Both the position numbers and the translations under genes were made by a program. The notes beneath the pieces were generated by a model. That model did no database searches. It saw only the letters and a list, made by a program, of their open reading frames with translations, and was not told the origin of the DNA. From positions 310,001-374,000 of the forward strand of contig JAZKBK010000004.1 in assembly GCA_040388625.1 (NCBI GenBank): 64,000 nt of DNA, written 5' to 3'. Origin of the DNA: Gemmatimonadota bacterium (GTDB lineage: Bacteria; Gemmatimonadota; Gemmatimonadetes; Gemmatimonadales; Gemmatimonadaceae). Below are positions 37,886-46,805 of this stretch, one piece after another (positions within the stretch are counted from its first letter, which is position 1; the number at the start of each line of letters is the position of its first letter).

Positions 37886-38611
37886 ATGCGCATGGCAGAT
37901 GTGGAAATACTTGCGATCGCGGCGCACCGCGACGACATCGAGCTCACGTGCGGCGGCACTCTCATCAAGTCCGCGCGTCAGGGCCACACCACCGCGATAA
38001 TAGATCTCACCGCAGGCGAAACCGGCACCCGCGGCTCTGCCGCGCTCAGAGCGCAGGAATCCGAGGCCGCCGCCAGGATCATGGGCGTCGCTCAACGCAT
38101 GAATCTGGGACTTCCGGACGCCGGTCTGGTGAATACGCCGGAAACGCGTGCGCTGCTTGCGATCGCGATTCGTAAATTACGTCCGCGCATCGTCATCGCA
38201 CCGCCGCTGCAGGGGCGCCATCCCGACCACATCGTGGCCGGACAACTGGTGCGTGACGCTTGTTTCATTGCCGGCCTCGCGAAGGTCGCACCCGAGACAC
38301 CGCCGCACCGCCCCAGGAAAGTGATTCACGCGATCGCCTTCCGTGAGGATCACGTCAAGCCGACGTTCGTCGTGGACATAAGTGACGTGTTCGAGGATAA
38401 GATGCGCGCGATCCGCTGCTACGCGTCGCAATTCGACGGCGCGATTCAGGCAGGCGAGGTGTATCCCACGGGTGAGCCGTTGTACGATGTGATTCGACAT
38501 CAGTCGGCGCATTACGGGTCGCTGATCCGGACTCGCTTTGGCGAGCCCTTCTACACCACTGAAACCATGCGAGTCGACGACGTCGGCGCGCTGGAGGTAG
38601 CGACGTTTTGA
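37886..38611 (+). CDS. bshB1: BshB1-like bacillithiol biosynthesis deacetylase (PIG-L/LmbE family)
   Basis: 241 residues. BshB1 removes the acetyl group from GlcNAc-malate in bacillithiol synthesis. The family features are visible: AAHRDDIELTCGGTL at residues 12-26 (the first motif is usually AHPDD; here Pro is Arg), LTAGETGTRGSAALRAQESEAAARIMG, and the second metal motif in QGRHPDHIVAG near 111. The TAGETGTRGS sequence supports BshB1 rather than the mycothiol enzyme MshB or a generic LmbE protein. bshA and bshC are not in the window. The stop overlaps the start of the dioxygenase gene. Confidence 0.85.
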   Translation: MRMADVEILAIAAHRDDIELTCGGTLIKSARQGHTTAIIDLTAGETGTRGSAALRAQESEAAARIMGVAQRMNLGLPDAGLVNTPETRALLAIAIRKLRPRIVIAPPLQGRHPDHIVAGQLVRDACFIAGLAKVAPETPPHRPRKVIHAIAFREDHVKPTFVVDISDVFEDKMRAIRCYASQFDGAIQAGEVYPTGEPLYDVIRHQSAHYGSLIRTRFGEPFYTTETMRVDDVGALEVATF

Positions 38612-39342
38612 CAGATGATGAGCCAACCTACCCGACGTATCTGAAGCTTGCAGAGCTGCTGTCACTGCAGGTTCCGCGCAGCTCGCCCGAGCATCCGGAC
38701 GAATTGCTGTTCATCACGGTGCACCAGTCGAGTGAATTGTGGTTCAAGCTGATATTGCACGAGCTTGGCAAGCTGCGGGAGTCGATCGCGAACGGGCGCG
38801 TGCTCGAAGCAGTTGAATCCGTTGGCAGAGTGAACGGGCTCATGCGGATCGTCACGGCGCAGCTTCATGCGCTCGACACATTGTCGCCGCAGGGATTTTC
38901 GCAGTTCCGGCACAACCTCGGGACATCCACCGGTGGCCAGAGCGCGCAGTTCCGCGCGATCGAGCTGATATCGGGGTTGCGCGATCCTGGCTATCTGGAA
39001 TATCTCAAGTCGCAGCAACCACTGGATCCGATCGTCGAGCGAGCACTGTCGCAGGCATCACTCCCGGAGCTGTTCGCACAGTTGCTGTCGCAGCGCAACC
39101 TTGCAGCACGTACCCTGTACGCGACCGATGACGAGCGCGAGCTTCGACTACTGGCCGAGGGTCTGTTGTCGTACGAACAGGAGTTCGCGATGTGGCGCTT
39201 CCTCCATGTCGAGGTTATCGAGCGCGTCATCGGTCCTGGCACCCCCGGCACCGGCGGTTCGCTCGGCGCCAAGGCCCTCCGCGACACGCTCGGCAACCGC
39301 TTCTTCCCGGAGCTTTGGGCGGTCCGGGCGGAGTTTTATTAG
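38608..39342 (+). CDS. kynA: Tryptophan 2,3-dioxygenase
   Basis: Heme enzyme that opens the indole ring of tryptophan to N-formylkynurenine, the first step of the kynurenine route. 244 residues, slightly short for the family. Visible: PTYLKLAELLSLQ, the active-site His in FITVHQSSELWFKLI (about residue 39), FSQFRHNLGTSTGGQSAQFR, and the likely heme-ligand His in WRFLHVEVIERVIG (about 200). The start is TTG overlapping the bshB1 stop; no in-frame ATG precedes the conserved region. Other kynurenine genes are not present, so the fate of the product (NAD synthesis or catabolism) cannot be told. Confidence 0.92.
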   Translation: MTDDEPTYPTYLKLAELLSLQVPRSSPEHPDELLFITVHQSSELWFKLILHELGKLRESIANGRVLEAVESVGRVNGLMRIVTAQLHALDTLSPQGFSQFRHNLGTSTGGQSAQFRAIELISGLRDPGYLEYLKSQQPLDPIVERALSQASLPELFAQLLSQRNLAARTLYATDDERELRLLAEGLLSYEQEFAMWRFLHVEVIERVIGPGTPGTGGSLGAKALRDTLGNRFFPELWAVRAEFY

Positions 39343-39347
39343 CTTTC

Positions 39348-40514
39348 ATGGTGATGGCACAGCCTCCTATCTACCTCGACAACGCCGCAACCACTCCTGT
39401 ACGCGAGGAAGTGTTCGAGGCGATGCGTCCGTTCTTTGGACCGAAGTTCGGCAACCCGTCCTCGATCCACAGCTTCGGCCGCGAAGCGCGTGCCGCCCTG
39501 GATGAGGCGCGCGAGCGCCTGGCCACCTGTCTCGGTGCGCACCCGGACGAGGTATCGTTCAACTCATGCGGCACGGAAGGTGACAACACCGCTGTTCTCT
39601 GCCTGTGGCGCGCGATGCGCGACTCGGGACGCAACGCAGTCGTCACAACGCCGATCGAGCACAAGGCTGTGCTTGCCGCCGCGCACGAAGTAGCGCACGA
39701 AGGCGGCGAGGAGCGCATTCTCGACGTCGATTCGAATGGAGTCGTCGTCGATGCGTCGTTCGACGAGCACGTTCGGGACGACGTCGCGGTAACGAGCGTG
39801 ATGTGGGTCAACAATGAGACCGGCGTCATTCAGGACATCCCTGCTCTCGCGCAGCGCGCAAAGCAACGTGGCGTCGCGTTTCATACGGACGCTGTGCAGG
39901 CATTCGGCAAGGTCGCGATCGACGCTCGCACGCAACCGTTCGATCTCCTCTCTATCTCCGGCCACAAGATTGGCGCGCCCAAGGGCATTGGCGCGCTGTT
40001 CATTCGCCGGGGTACCGCGTTCGAGCCGCTGATTCGAGGCGGCTCGCAGGACCGCGGCCGCAGAGCCGGCACGGAGAACCTCGCATACGTTGTCGGTCTT
40101 GCGACGGCCGCCGAGTTGGCTGTGGCGGAACGCGAGCAGCACTGGAAGGAGACGGAGCACATGCGCGATCGCCTGCAGGCGTTGCTGCTGGCGGCCATTC
40201 CCGATGCAGTAGTGCACAGCCGTGGAGCGCGACGCGCCCCACACGTGCTGAACATCTCCGTTCCGGGTACCGATAACGAGTCGATGCTGATGGCGCTCGA
40301 TCTGCGCGGCATCGCGTGCTCGGGCGGCAGTGCGTGTCAGAGTGGCAGCGTCACGCCGAGCCATGTACTGTCAGCGCTGGGCGTCGAGCCTGCGCTTGCA
40401 AATGCCGCGGTGCGGATGAGCTTCGGGCCGATCAACACCGAGGCCGATGTGGATCGCGTGGCCGAGCTGTTTCCAAAGCTTGTGGCGAAAGCCAGGTCGA
40501 TGGCCGCGGCCTGA
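39348..40514 (+). CDS. Cysteine desulfurase (NifS/IscS-like)
   Basis: PLP enzyme that takes sulfur from cysteine as an enzyme persulfide. 388 residues from ATG 39348 (an ATG two codons later is equally possible). Substrate and PLP contacts: IYLDNAATTPV at the start, His105 in TPIEHKAV, Lys207 in SISGHKIGAPKG forming the Schiff base, RRAGTENL, and the sulfur-accepting Cys330 in GGSACQSGS. The mnmA gene overlaps its last base, so its persulfide very likely feeds tRNA thiolation. Confidence 0.94.
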   Translation: MVMAQPPIYLDNAATTPVREEVFEAMRPFFGPKFGNPSSIHSFGREARAALDEARERLATCLGAHPDEVSFNSCGTEGDNTAVLCLWRAMRDSGRNAVVTTPIEHKAVLAAAHEVAHEGGEERILDVDSNGVVVDASFDEHVRDDVAVTSVMWVNNETGVIQDIPALAQRAKQRGVAFHTDAVQAFGKVAIDARTQPFDLLSISGHKIGAPKGIGALFIRRGTAFEPLIRGGSQDRGRRAGTENLAYVVGLATAAELAVAEREQHWKETEHMRDRLQALLLAAIPDAVVHSRGARRAPHVLNISVPGTDNESMLMALDLRGIACSGGSACQSGSVTPSHVLSALGVEPALANAAVRMSFGPINTEADVDRVAELFPKLVAKARSMAAA

Positions 40515-41620
40515 TGCTACCGAATCGTGTCCTCGTCGCGATGTCGGGCGGCGTGGACTCCTCCGTCGCCGCCGCGCTGCTGGTGGAGCGTGGCTATGAC
40601 GTAGTTGGCGTCACCATGAAGCTGTTCTCGGACGGGTCGGAAGTCCCCGATCGTCCGTGCTGCTCCCTCGATTCCGTCAACGATGCCCGGCGCGTTTGCG
40701 AGCGGCTTGGAATTCCGCACTACGTGCTGAATATGGAGAGCCGATTCGGCCACGATGTCATGGATGACTTCGTCGCGGAATACGTTGCCGGTCGCACGCC
40801 GATTCCATGCGTGCGCTGCAACACGTTCACCAAGTTCCGCGATCTGCTGCACACAGCTGACAGCATCGACGCACAGTGGATAGCGACCGGTCATTACGCG
40901 CGCGTGCGTGACGGTGAACTGCTGCGCGGAAGCGATGACGCGAAGGATCAGACCTACTTCCTCTGGGGGATCGATCGCGCGGTGATCTCGCGCATGATTC
41001 TCCCGGTCGGTGAAATGACCAAGAGCGAGACGCGCGCGATCGCGACGCGGCTGGGTCTCACGATGGTCGCCAACAAGGCCGACAGTCAGGAGATCTGCTT
41101 CGTTCCCGACGGTGATTACGTGAAGGTGATAGCACAACGCGCCGGCGCTGATTCTCCCGCGTTGCAGCGCGGCCCGATCGTGCACAGCGGCGGCCGCGTC
41201 CTGGGCGAGCACGATGGCTATGCGCGTTTCACGGTTGGACAGCGGCGCGGGCTGCCGGGCGGATTTGCGGAGCCGCTATTCGTCGTGGCGATACGTCCGG
41301 AGGACCGCGCCGTTATCGTCGGACCGCGCGAGGAGCTGCTCGGTACGGGTGTCGCTGCAACTGAAGTGAACTGGCTTGTGGAGACGCCGCCCGTTCCCGG
41401 CGATGCGGTGCAGGTACGCATCCGTCATCACTCGCCGCTCGCGCACGGCGTGATACTGCGCGCAGGAGATGGGGAAGTCGAGATCGCGCTCGATGAGGCT
41501 GTCGTCGCGATATCGCCCGGGCAGTCGCTCGTGATCTACAGCGGGGACCGGCTGCTAGGCGGCGGATTCATCGCTTCGCCACGGCGCGCACGCACGGAAC
41601 TGCCGCTGCTGGTGGGATAG
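40514..41620 (+). CDS. mnmA: tRNA-specific 2-thiouridylase
   Basis: Makes 2-thiouridine at the wobble position of tRNAs for Lys, Glu and Gln. 368 residues: PP-loop SGGVDSS at 11-17, the first catalytic Cys in IPCVRCNTFTKF, the ATGHYARV motif, the second catalytic Cys in DSQEICFVPDGDY, and two C-terminal beta-barrels. A Cys pair in DRPCCSLDSVNDARRVC is also present. The ATG shares its A with the TGA of the desulfurase gene. The open frame to the left is only the desulfurase gene in another phase. Confidence 0.96.
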   Translation: MLPNRVLVAMSGGVDSSVAAALLVERGYDVVGVTMKLFSDGSEVPDRPCCSLDSVNDARRVCERLGIPHYVLNMESRFGHDVMDDFVAEYVAGRTPIPCVRCNTFTKFRDLLHTADSIDAQWIATGHYARVRDGELLRGSDDAKDQTYFLWGIDRAVISRMILPVGEMTKSETRAIATRLGLTMVANKADSQEICFVPDGDYVKVIAQRAGADSPALQRGPIVHSGGRVLGEHDGYARFTVGQRRGLPGGFAEPLFVVAIRPEDRAVIVGPREELLGTGVAATEVNWLVETPPVPGDAVQVRIRHHSPLAHGVILRAGDGEVEIALDEAVVAISPGQSLVIYSGDRLLGGGFIASPRRARTELPLLVG

Positions 41621-41755
41621 GGGCCAGGCGCGTACACATCCGGCGGACATCCGGATCCGATTGCACGTAACGGGGCCAGGCGCGGATATATCCGGCGGAC
41701 ATCCAAATCCGATTGCGCGTAACGGGGCCAGGCGCGGATGCATCCGCGCCCTACG
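41620..41755. repeat. 52-bp tandem repeats, two full copies and one partial
   Basis: Units at 41620-41671 and 41672-41723, both 52 bases, each beginning GGGGCCAGGCGCG and ending CGTAAC; a third copy begins at 41724 and diverges after about 16 bases into the palindrome of the next entry. Each full copy contains a decayed form of that palindrome (for example CGGATATATCCG in copy two). The first base is the last base of the mnmA stop codon. Confidence 0.8.
41731..41750. repeat. 20-bp perfect palindrome (GGCGCGGATG half-site)
   Basis: Perfect self-complementary sequence with half GGCGCGGATG, differing from the element at 26851-26870 only at one base pair per arm (GC for AT at position 4). It sits in the convergent gap between mnmA and dnaJ. 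A separate direct repeat, GCAGGACCACCAA followed by T/A-TCGGC, occurs right after it at about 41755 and 41795. Confidence 0.75.
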
Positions 41756-41822
41756 CAGGACCACCAATTCGGCACGGCGTTTGGCGTCGTCGGGCAGGAC
41801 CACCAAATCGGCGCGTGGTCGG

Positions 41823-42971
41823 TTAGTATTTCAGGCCGCCTGCCTCCGCGAACTCGCGCATCATCTTTGCCTGCTCTTCCGTCAGGTTCTCTGGCGTGGC
41901 AATCGTTACCTCGACGATCAGATCGCCCTTCTCACCGCCTTTCTGCACACCCTGGCCGCGCACACGAAACCGCTTGCCGCTCGGAGTGCCTGAGGGGATC
42001 TTGATCGCGACCTTTTTGTCATCGATCGTGCGCACACTGATGCGCGATCCCAGCGTTGCCTGCGCGATGTTGAGCGGAACGGACGCGATGAGGTCGAGTC
42101 CTTCGCGTTTGAAGAAACGGTCCGGCTGTACGACGAATTCGACGATGAGATCTCCGGCCGGGCCGCCATTTGCGCCGCGGCCGCCCTGACCCTTGAGCCG
42201 CACCTTGGTGCCGCTGTCGGAACCGGGAGGTACGGTGATCATCACCTTCTTTCGAGTGCGAACCTCGCCACTCCCGTTGCATGTCGGACATGGCTGCGAC
42301 GGCACCTGCCCCCGACCCAGACAGACCGGACACGGTCGATTCACCGCAAAGCCGCCCTGGCCGAACGAAACAGTGCCGCGTCCCGAGCACTCGGGGCAGA
42401 TGCGCATCGATGCGCTCGGCGCAGCCCCGCTGCCGTGGCACGTCTGACATTCTTCCGTAACCTCGAGCGTCACCGGAATCCTGCCACCGGTCACAGCGGT
42501 GCGGAACGGCACCTCGACCTGCGTCTCGACGCTCTGCCCGCGCTCGGGCGCGCGACCGCGACCGCCCGCGCCGGCCGGTCCTCGTCCGGATTGATTGAAG
42601 ATCGAGCTGAACAGATCGCCCAGACCACCCAGGCCGCCGATGTCGACGTTGCTGAAGTCGAATCCTGCCGCGCCGGGCCCTGCCCCTGGGCGACCGCCCG
42701 AAAAGCCGCCAGGAGAGCCGCCCCGCGCTCCACTGAACCCTTCGAACGCGCCGAGCCGGCGCATCTCGTCGTATTGCTTGCGCTTTTCGACGTCGCCGAG
42801 GACGTTGTTCGCCTCGGAGATCTCCTTGAAACGCTCCGCAGCCTTTGGATCGTTGGCGTTCGCGTCGGGATGGTACTGCTTGGCGAGCTTGCGATACGCC
42901 TTCTTGATCTCGTCCTGCGAGGCGCTCGACGAGACACCAAGCACACCGTAGAAATCCTTCGTCTGGGCCAC
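41823..42971 (-). CDS. dnaJ: Chaperone DnaJ
   Basis: 382 residues, complete type I J-protein that stimulates DnaK. J-domain with the HPD tripeptide in [13 protein letters not shown] (about 33-35), a Gly/Phe-rich linker (about 75-125), four zinc-binding repeats [24 protein letters not shown] and CPTCNGSG, and two C-terminal substrate-binding barrels. The start is GTG. It lies four bases downstream of the grpE stop. dnaK itself is not in the window. Confidence 0.97.
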   Translation of the reverse strand: MAQTKDFYGVLGVSSSASQDEIKKAYRKLAKQYHPDANANDPKAAERFKEISEANNVLGDVEKRKQYDEMRRLGAFEGFSGARGGSPGGFSGGRPGAGPGAAGFDFSNVDIGGLGGLGDLFSSIFNQSGRGPAGAGGRGRAPERGQSVETQVEVPFRTAVTGGRIPVTLEVTEECQTCHGSGAAPSASMRICPECSGRGTVSFGQGGFAVNRPCPVCLGRGQVPSQPCPTCNGSGEVRTRKKVMITVPPGSDSGTKVRLKGQGGRGANGGPAGDLIVEFVVQPDRFFKREGLDLIASVPLNIAQATLGSRISVRTIDDKKVAIKIPSGTPSGKRFRVRGQGVQKGGEKGDLIVEVTIATPENLTEEQAKMMREFAEAGGLKY

Positions 42972-42975
42972 GTGC

Positions 42976-43533
42976 TTACTGGTACTGCTTGACGACTACG
43001 CGCGCCGGCCGGATCAGCTGGCCATTGAGCATGTAGCCACGCTGAAAGACCTGCGCGACCATGTGGTCTTCATCCGGAGTGTCCGCGGCCTGCGTCGAGA
43101 CCGCCTCATGCAGATTGGGATCGAACGGCAGCTCCAACGGATCGATCACCTCGACGCCGACACTCGTGAGCGCCTTCAGGATGTTCCGCTCGACCAGTTC
43201 CACCCCTGTGACCAGCGTCGCGCAGTCAGTCACCGCCGGGTCCACGTGCGCGAAGCGCGACAGGTCGTCCAGCGAGTCGAGCAACATTTTGATCAGATCG
43301 GCCTGGCCGCGCGCGCGCGCCTGCTGTGCTTCCTTGGCCGTGCGCTTGCGGAAGTTGTCGTACTCCGCGGCGAGACGCAGGTAGCGGTCGCGCTGGGCCT
43401 CGAGCGCGCCGTTCTCGTCGACATCACCGCGCGAACGCGCATCGGCCTGTTCGGTCGACGCCGAAGGCTGCTGGCCGGCATCTTCTGACTGGAAATTGTC
43501 GGACTCGTTTTCAGACGGATTTTCGTTTTGCAT
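42976..43533 (-). CDS. grpE: Nucleotide exchange factor GrpE
   Basis: 185 residues: an acidic disordered N-terminus (about 1-40), a long helix ([35 protein letters not shown]) and the C-terminal beta domain with [39 protein letters not shown], the GrpE signature. It releases ADP from DnaK. It stands one base after cinA and just before dnaJ. No HrcA gene or CIRCE-like inverted repeat was seen before it, so heat-shock control, if any, must come from elsewhere. Confidence 0.96.
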   Translation of the reverse strand: MQNENPSENESDNFQSEDAGQQPSASTEQADARSRGDVDENGALEAQRDRYLRLAAEYDNFRKRTAKEAQQARARGQADLIKMLLDSLDDLSRFAHVDPAVTDCATLVTGVELVERNILKALTSVGVEVIDPLELPFDPNLHEAVSTQAADTPDEDHMVAQVFQRGYMLNGQLIRPARVVVKQYQ

Positions 43534-43534
43534 T

Positions 43535-44851
43535 TCAGATTGCTGGCGTTTTGGGCAGATCCCGAACTGTACGGCGTATCATATCGAGTGCCGCCTGCGC
43601 GGCCCGGTAGCGAATCTCGTCGCGATTCCCAATAAAGTGGAAAACTCGTGCCTTTGCGTACGGAGTGATAGGGGGCTCGCCATCCGGACGTGGAATCGGC
43701 GGCCGCCCTTCTGAGACATCGACAGCTATCCAGACGGTTCCTACTGGTTTTTCAGGAGTTCCGCCGCCGGGCCCCGCGATTCCGGTGATTGATACCCCGA
43801 TCTCGGTTCCGAGTCGCAGCCGGACTCCCTTGGCCATCTGCAACGCGACGGGCTCGCTCACGGCGCCCTGCTCCACCAGGTCCGAATCCAGGACACCGAG
43901 CAGCTGCCGCTTGACACGATTGTCGTAGGCGATGAGTCCGCCGTGAAAAACGTCACTCGCGCCGGCTACTGCGGTGATGTGCTCACCGAGCATTCCACCG
44001 GTGCAGCTTTCTGCCACAGCAATGCGCAGTTTCGAATCGCGACAAGCGTCGATCACAATCGATGCGAGACTCGTGCTGCCCTCGCCGTAAATCACATCCC
44101 CCAGATTGTCGCGGAGCATCCGGGCGCCTTCCGCAAGTGCCGCGTCGGTATCCACAGAGGAGCGGTCCCTGGACGTCAGGCGCAGGTCGACACCGGCGAT
44201 TCCAGGAATGAAGGCGAGCGACAATCCGTTGACGCCCTTCCCAAGTTCGCCGAGCTTGTCGGCGATCGACGATTCGCCGACACCGATAGTGTGCAACGTC
44301 ATCGATCTTACGACGGTACCTTCGCCGGCAAGAGCGGCAATGCGCGGACGCAGCGACTCCGTGAACATCGTGCGCGCTTCACGCGGAACGCCGGGCAGTG
44401 TCGCGACCCAACGTCCGCGCTCATCGGTAACCAGCACGCCTGGCGCGGAGCCCACCGGATTCGCAATGATCTCCGCGCCACGTGGAATCATCGCCTGCTT
44501 GTAGTTGCTCACCGGCATCGGCCCCTTGCGCGCGTACGCGATCCAGCGCTGCTCGAGCCACTGTGCAATCGAGTCGTCGCGCACCAACTCGCGATCGAAC
44601 AACTTCGCAACCGCTTCGACCGTCATGTCGTCGGCGGTCGGGCCGAGTCCGCCTGTAGTGATCACCGCACCCGTGCGATTGATTGCCTCACGGAGCGTCT
44701 CGACAATGATGCCGACGTCATCGCCACACGTGGTGTGGCGCGCGACGGTTACTCCGAGACTTGCGAGCTCGCGGCCGAGGAAGCCGCTGTTCGTATCGAT
44801 GGTGAAGCCAAGCAGGAGCTCGTCACCGATTGTTACGATTTCGACGTTCAA
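43535..44851 (-). CDS. cinA: CinA-family protein (MoCF domain plus PncC amidase)
   Basis: 438 residues, TTG start opening NVEIVTIGDELLLGFTIDTNSGFLGRELA. The N-terminal molybdopterin-binding-like (COG1058) domain has TTGGLGPTADDMTVEAVA; the C-terminal domain carries the nicotinamide mononucleotide deamidase PncC motifs AVAESCTGGMLGEHITAV and GGLIAYDNRVKRQLLGV. Two-domain CinA proteins recycle NMN formed by DNA ligase and hydrolyse ADP-ribose; the name comes from co-regulation with competence in Gram-positives. It heads the cinA-grpE-dnaJ run. Confidence 0.94.
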   Translation of the reverse strand: MNVEIVTIGDELLLGFTIDTNSGFLGRELASLGVTVARHTTCGDDVGIIVETLREAINRTGAVITTGGLGPTADDMTVEAVAKLFDRELVRDDSIAQWLEQRWIAYARKGPMPVSNYKQAMIPRGAEIIANPVGSAPGVLVTDERGRWVATLPGVPREARTMFTESLRPRIAALAGEGTVVRSMTLHTIGVGESSIADKLGELGKGVNGLSLAFIPGIAGVDLRLTSRDRSSVDTDAALAEGARMLRDNLGDVIYGEGSTSLASIVIDACRDSKLRIAVAESCTGGMLGEHITAVAGASDVFHGGLIAYDNRVKRQLLGVLDSDLVEQGAVSEPVALQMAKGVRLRLGTEIGVSITGIAGPGGGTPEKPVGTVWIAVDVSEGRPPIPRPDGEPPITPYAKARVFHFIGNRDEIRYRAAQAALDMIRRTVRDLPKTPAI

Positions 44852-44911
44852 TTGCAGGACCGGTCAATCGTAAATTGTGTCGCCCGATCGCCATACGGTG
44901 TGGCGTACTCG

Positions 44912-45592
44912 TCAGCGTGTCTGGCCCGCGAAGACGCGCGCGTACTGCCGCACGTAGAGCCACAATGAGTACAATGTAAGCACTACGGCGGTGACCATGG
45001 CGAGTGCCCCGACGGTTCCATTGAACTCGGCGAATGCGTGCCACGCCGTGGAATCCCAGCCGCGCTCGTTGGCGACGGTCTGAGCGCCGAACCAGAAGAA
45101 TGCGCTGCCGACCCAGAGCGACTGGAACGCCGTCTTCCACTTGGCGGGACCGATCGCGGAGATCACGTGCCCCCGGCGCGCGGCGGCCCGGCGGAAGAGC
45201 ATCATGAAGACCTCGCGGCTCACGATGATGAGCACCACCCACCACGGCAGCGGGACTGATCCGACCGGCGTCATGAAGGCGAAGTGGGACGCCTCGCCGC
45301 TACGGTCGAGCAGCGGCGCCATCCAGTTGGCGCGCCCCGCCATGAGGATGCTCATTGGAATGAGCGTCGCGAACAGGAGCAGCTTGTCGGCGAGCGGGTC
45401 CAGAAGACGGCCCGTGTCGGTCACGCTGTTCCGGGTCCGGGCGAGATGGCCGTCCACGTAGTCAGTTACCGCCGCGATTACGTAGAGCGCGAACGCCGAG
45501 TACCGGATTGTGGACGATGGAAAGAACGGAAGCACCCCTATGAAAGGAGCCGCCGCGATTCGTCCCACGGTTATGGCATTCGGAAGATTCAT
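44912..45592 (-). CDS. pgsA: CDP-alcohol phosphatidyltransferase (PgsA-like)
   Basis: 226 residues, five to six membrane helices. It carries the complete CDP-OH-P motif D-x2-DG-x2-AR-x8-G-x3-D-x3-D in TDYVDGHLARTRNSVTDTGRLLDPLADK (about 42-69). The most likely reaction is CDP-diacylglycerol plus glycerol 3-phosphate to phosphatidylglycerophosphate. A long loop (about 85-125) and an extra C-terminal helix make it longer than typical PgsA (about 180-200), so another head-group acceptor is possible. TAAGGGAA lies just before the ATG. It is the last gene of the mglBA unit. Confidence 0.88.
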   Translation of the reverse strand: MNLPNAITVGRIAAAPFIGVLPFFPSSTIRYSAFALYVIAAVTDYVDGHLARTRNSVTDTGRLLDPLADKLLLFATLIPMSILMAGRANWMAPLLDRSGEASHFAFMTPVGSVPLPWWVVLIIVSREVFMMLFRRAAARRGHVISAIGPAKWKTAFQSLWVGSAFFWFGAQTVANERGWDSTAWHAFAEFNGTVGALAMVTAVVLTLYSLWLYVRQYARVFAGQTR

Positions 45593-45597
45593 TTCCC

Positions 45598-46275
45598 TTA
45601 CGCTAGCGACTTCAGCACCATTTTGCTAACTGCCTTAAGTGTATCGAACACGCCGTCACCCTGAACCGCAACCGCCTCGAAATACGGCGCCCGTCCGACC
45701 CATTCTCCGGTGGAGATCTGTTCGGTCAGATTCTCGTTGGCGTGATAGGGATCGGGGGTGAGAATCTGGCGACTGGAGTCGTCGACTTCCCAGCCGGGAT
45801 TCAGATTTTCCTGGAGCTGCTGCAGCGGCGCTGCGTTCGACAGATCACGTTTGTTGTACTGGATGACGAACGGCATCTTGGTGAGATCGTAGCCGTATTC
45901 CGCCATGTTGTCGTACAGATTCTGCATCGACTCGAGGTTGGCCTCTGTCCGATCCAGCTGCGAATCGGCGACGAAGACGACCCCGTCGACGTTCTTGAGG
46001 ATCAGCTTCCGGCTGGCGTTGTAGTACACCTGGCCCGGAACCGTGTAGAGATGGAACCTTGTCTTGAAGCCGCGGATGGTGCCGAGGTCGACTGGCAGGA
46101 AGTCGAAGAAGAGCGTGCGCTCGGTTTCGGTCGCGAGCGAGATGAGCTTGCCGCGAGTATCCGGCTTGACCTTGCCGTAGATGAACTCGAGGTTGGTCGT
46201 CTTGCCGCCCAGTCCGGGGCCGTAGTACACGATCTTGCAGTTGATCTCGCGGGACGCGTAGTTGATCATCGACAT
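45598..46275 (-). CDS. mglA: MglA-type small Ras-like GTPase
   Basis: 225 residues. Polarity-switch GTPase; in Myxococcus it sets the leading pole for motility. P-loop [10 protein letters not shown] at 19-28, switch regions in [18 protein letters not shown] and [16 protein letters not shown], and the guanine-specificity motif QYNKRD. As in other MglA proteins the switch II Asp-x-x-Gly of Ras is TVPG. The C-terminal 45 residues are a helical extension ([16 protein letters not shown]...VSKMVLKSL). Its GTPase-activating partner MglB is encoded immediately upstream. Confidence 0.96.
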   Translation of the reverse strand: MSMINYASREINCKIVYYGPGLGGKTTNLEFIYGKVKPDTRGKLISLATETERTLFFDFLPVDLGTIRGFKTRFHLYTVPGQVYYNASRKLILKNVDGVVFVADSQLDRTEANLESMQNLYDNMAEYGYDLTKMPFVIQYNKRDLSNAAPLQQLQENLNPGWEVDDSSRQILTPDPYHANENLTEQISTGEWVGRAPYFEAVAVQGDGVFDTLKAVSKMVLKSLA

Positions 46276-46281
46276 CGCGCG

Positions 46282-46794
46282 CTACCAGTTGAAGAGCTCG
46301 TCGATTTCCGCATCTGCCCCATGTAGCAGATTCGGCCGAGACGGCTTCTCTTCGCGCGAACGCGAGAAGATCGCGTCAATCACCACGGTCAATTCCTGAA
46401 CGGCCTGTTTCATTCGTAGTCGTACGAGCCCCAGGGTTGTACGGTTGTCGAAAAGGACCACGAGGATGAGCCGGCGTGCAACATCCGCGAGGTAGATGGA
46501 TTCCTTTTCGCCCTGATGAAACAAGGTGCTGAAGTCGCTCTCTCCAACAAGTTTCGCTAGCTGATCGTTGGCACTGAAATCGGCCGCTGTGAGGGTCGCG
46601 AAAGTCGTCGGATCGAAGGTCGGCTGCTCGCCAACGGTCGCCACGAGCTGGCCCGACCGGTCGACCAGGAGCGCGGAACGGGAGTTGGTATCGGCCAGGA
46701 ACCTCTGAAGCGAATGGGTAATGGCGACGGAGTCATCTTCCGTGAACGACCATGTGCCCGACCCGCCTGACTTTGCGCTGCCACCTGCCATCAT
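46282..46794 (-). CDS. mglB: MglB-type roadblock/LC7 GTPase-activating protein
   Basis: 170 residues with a single roadblock/LC7 fold: THSLQRFLADTNSRSALLVDRSGQLVATVGE, FATLTAADFSANDQLAKLVGE, and IYLADVARRLILVVLFDNRTTLGLVRLRM. MglB dimers stimulate MglA GTP hydrolysis. The C-terminal tail (REEKPSRPNLLHGADAEIDELFNW) is acidic and ends in aromatic residues. It lies six bases upstream of mglA, which secures the assignment. Two adjacent ATG codons are possible starts. Confidence 0.94.
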   Translation of the reverse strand: MMAGGSAKSGGSGTWSFTEDDSVAITHSLQRFLADTNSRSALLVDRSGQLVATVGEQPTFDPTTFATLTAADFSANDQLAKLVGESDFSTLFHQGEKESIYLADVARRLILVVLFDNRTTLGLVRLRMKQAVQELTVVIDAIFSRSREEKPSRPNLLHGADAEIDELFNW

Positions 46795-46805
46795 TCTATC
46801 TCCAT

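Noticed and set aside
41620-41755. Possible CRISPR or integron attC site
   Set aside because: No spacers, no integrase, and the palindrome is fully self-complementary without the bulges typical of attC sites.
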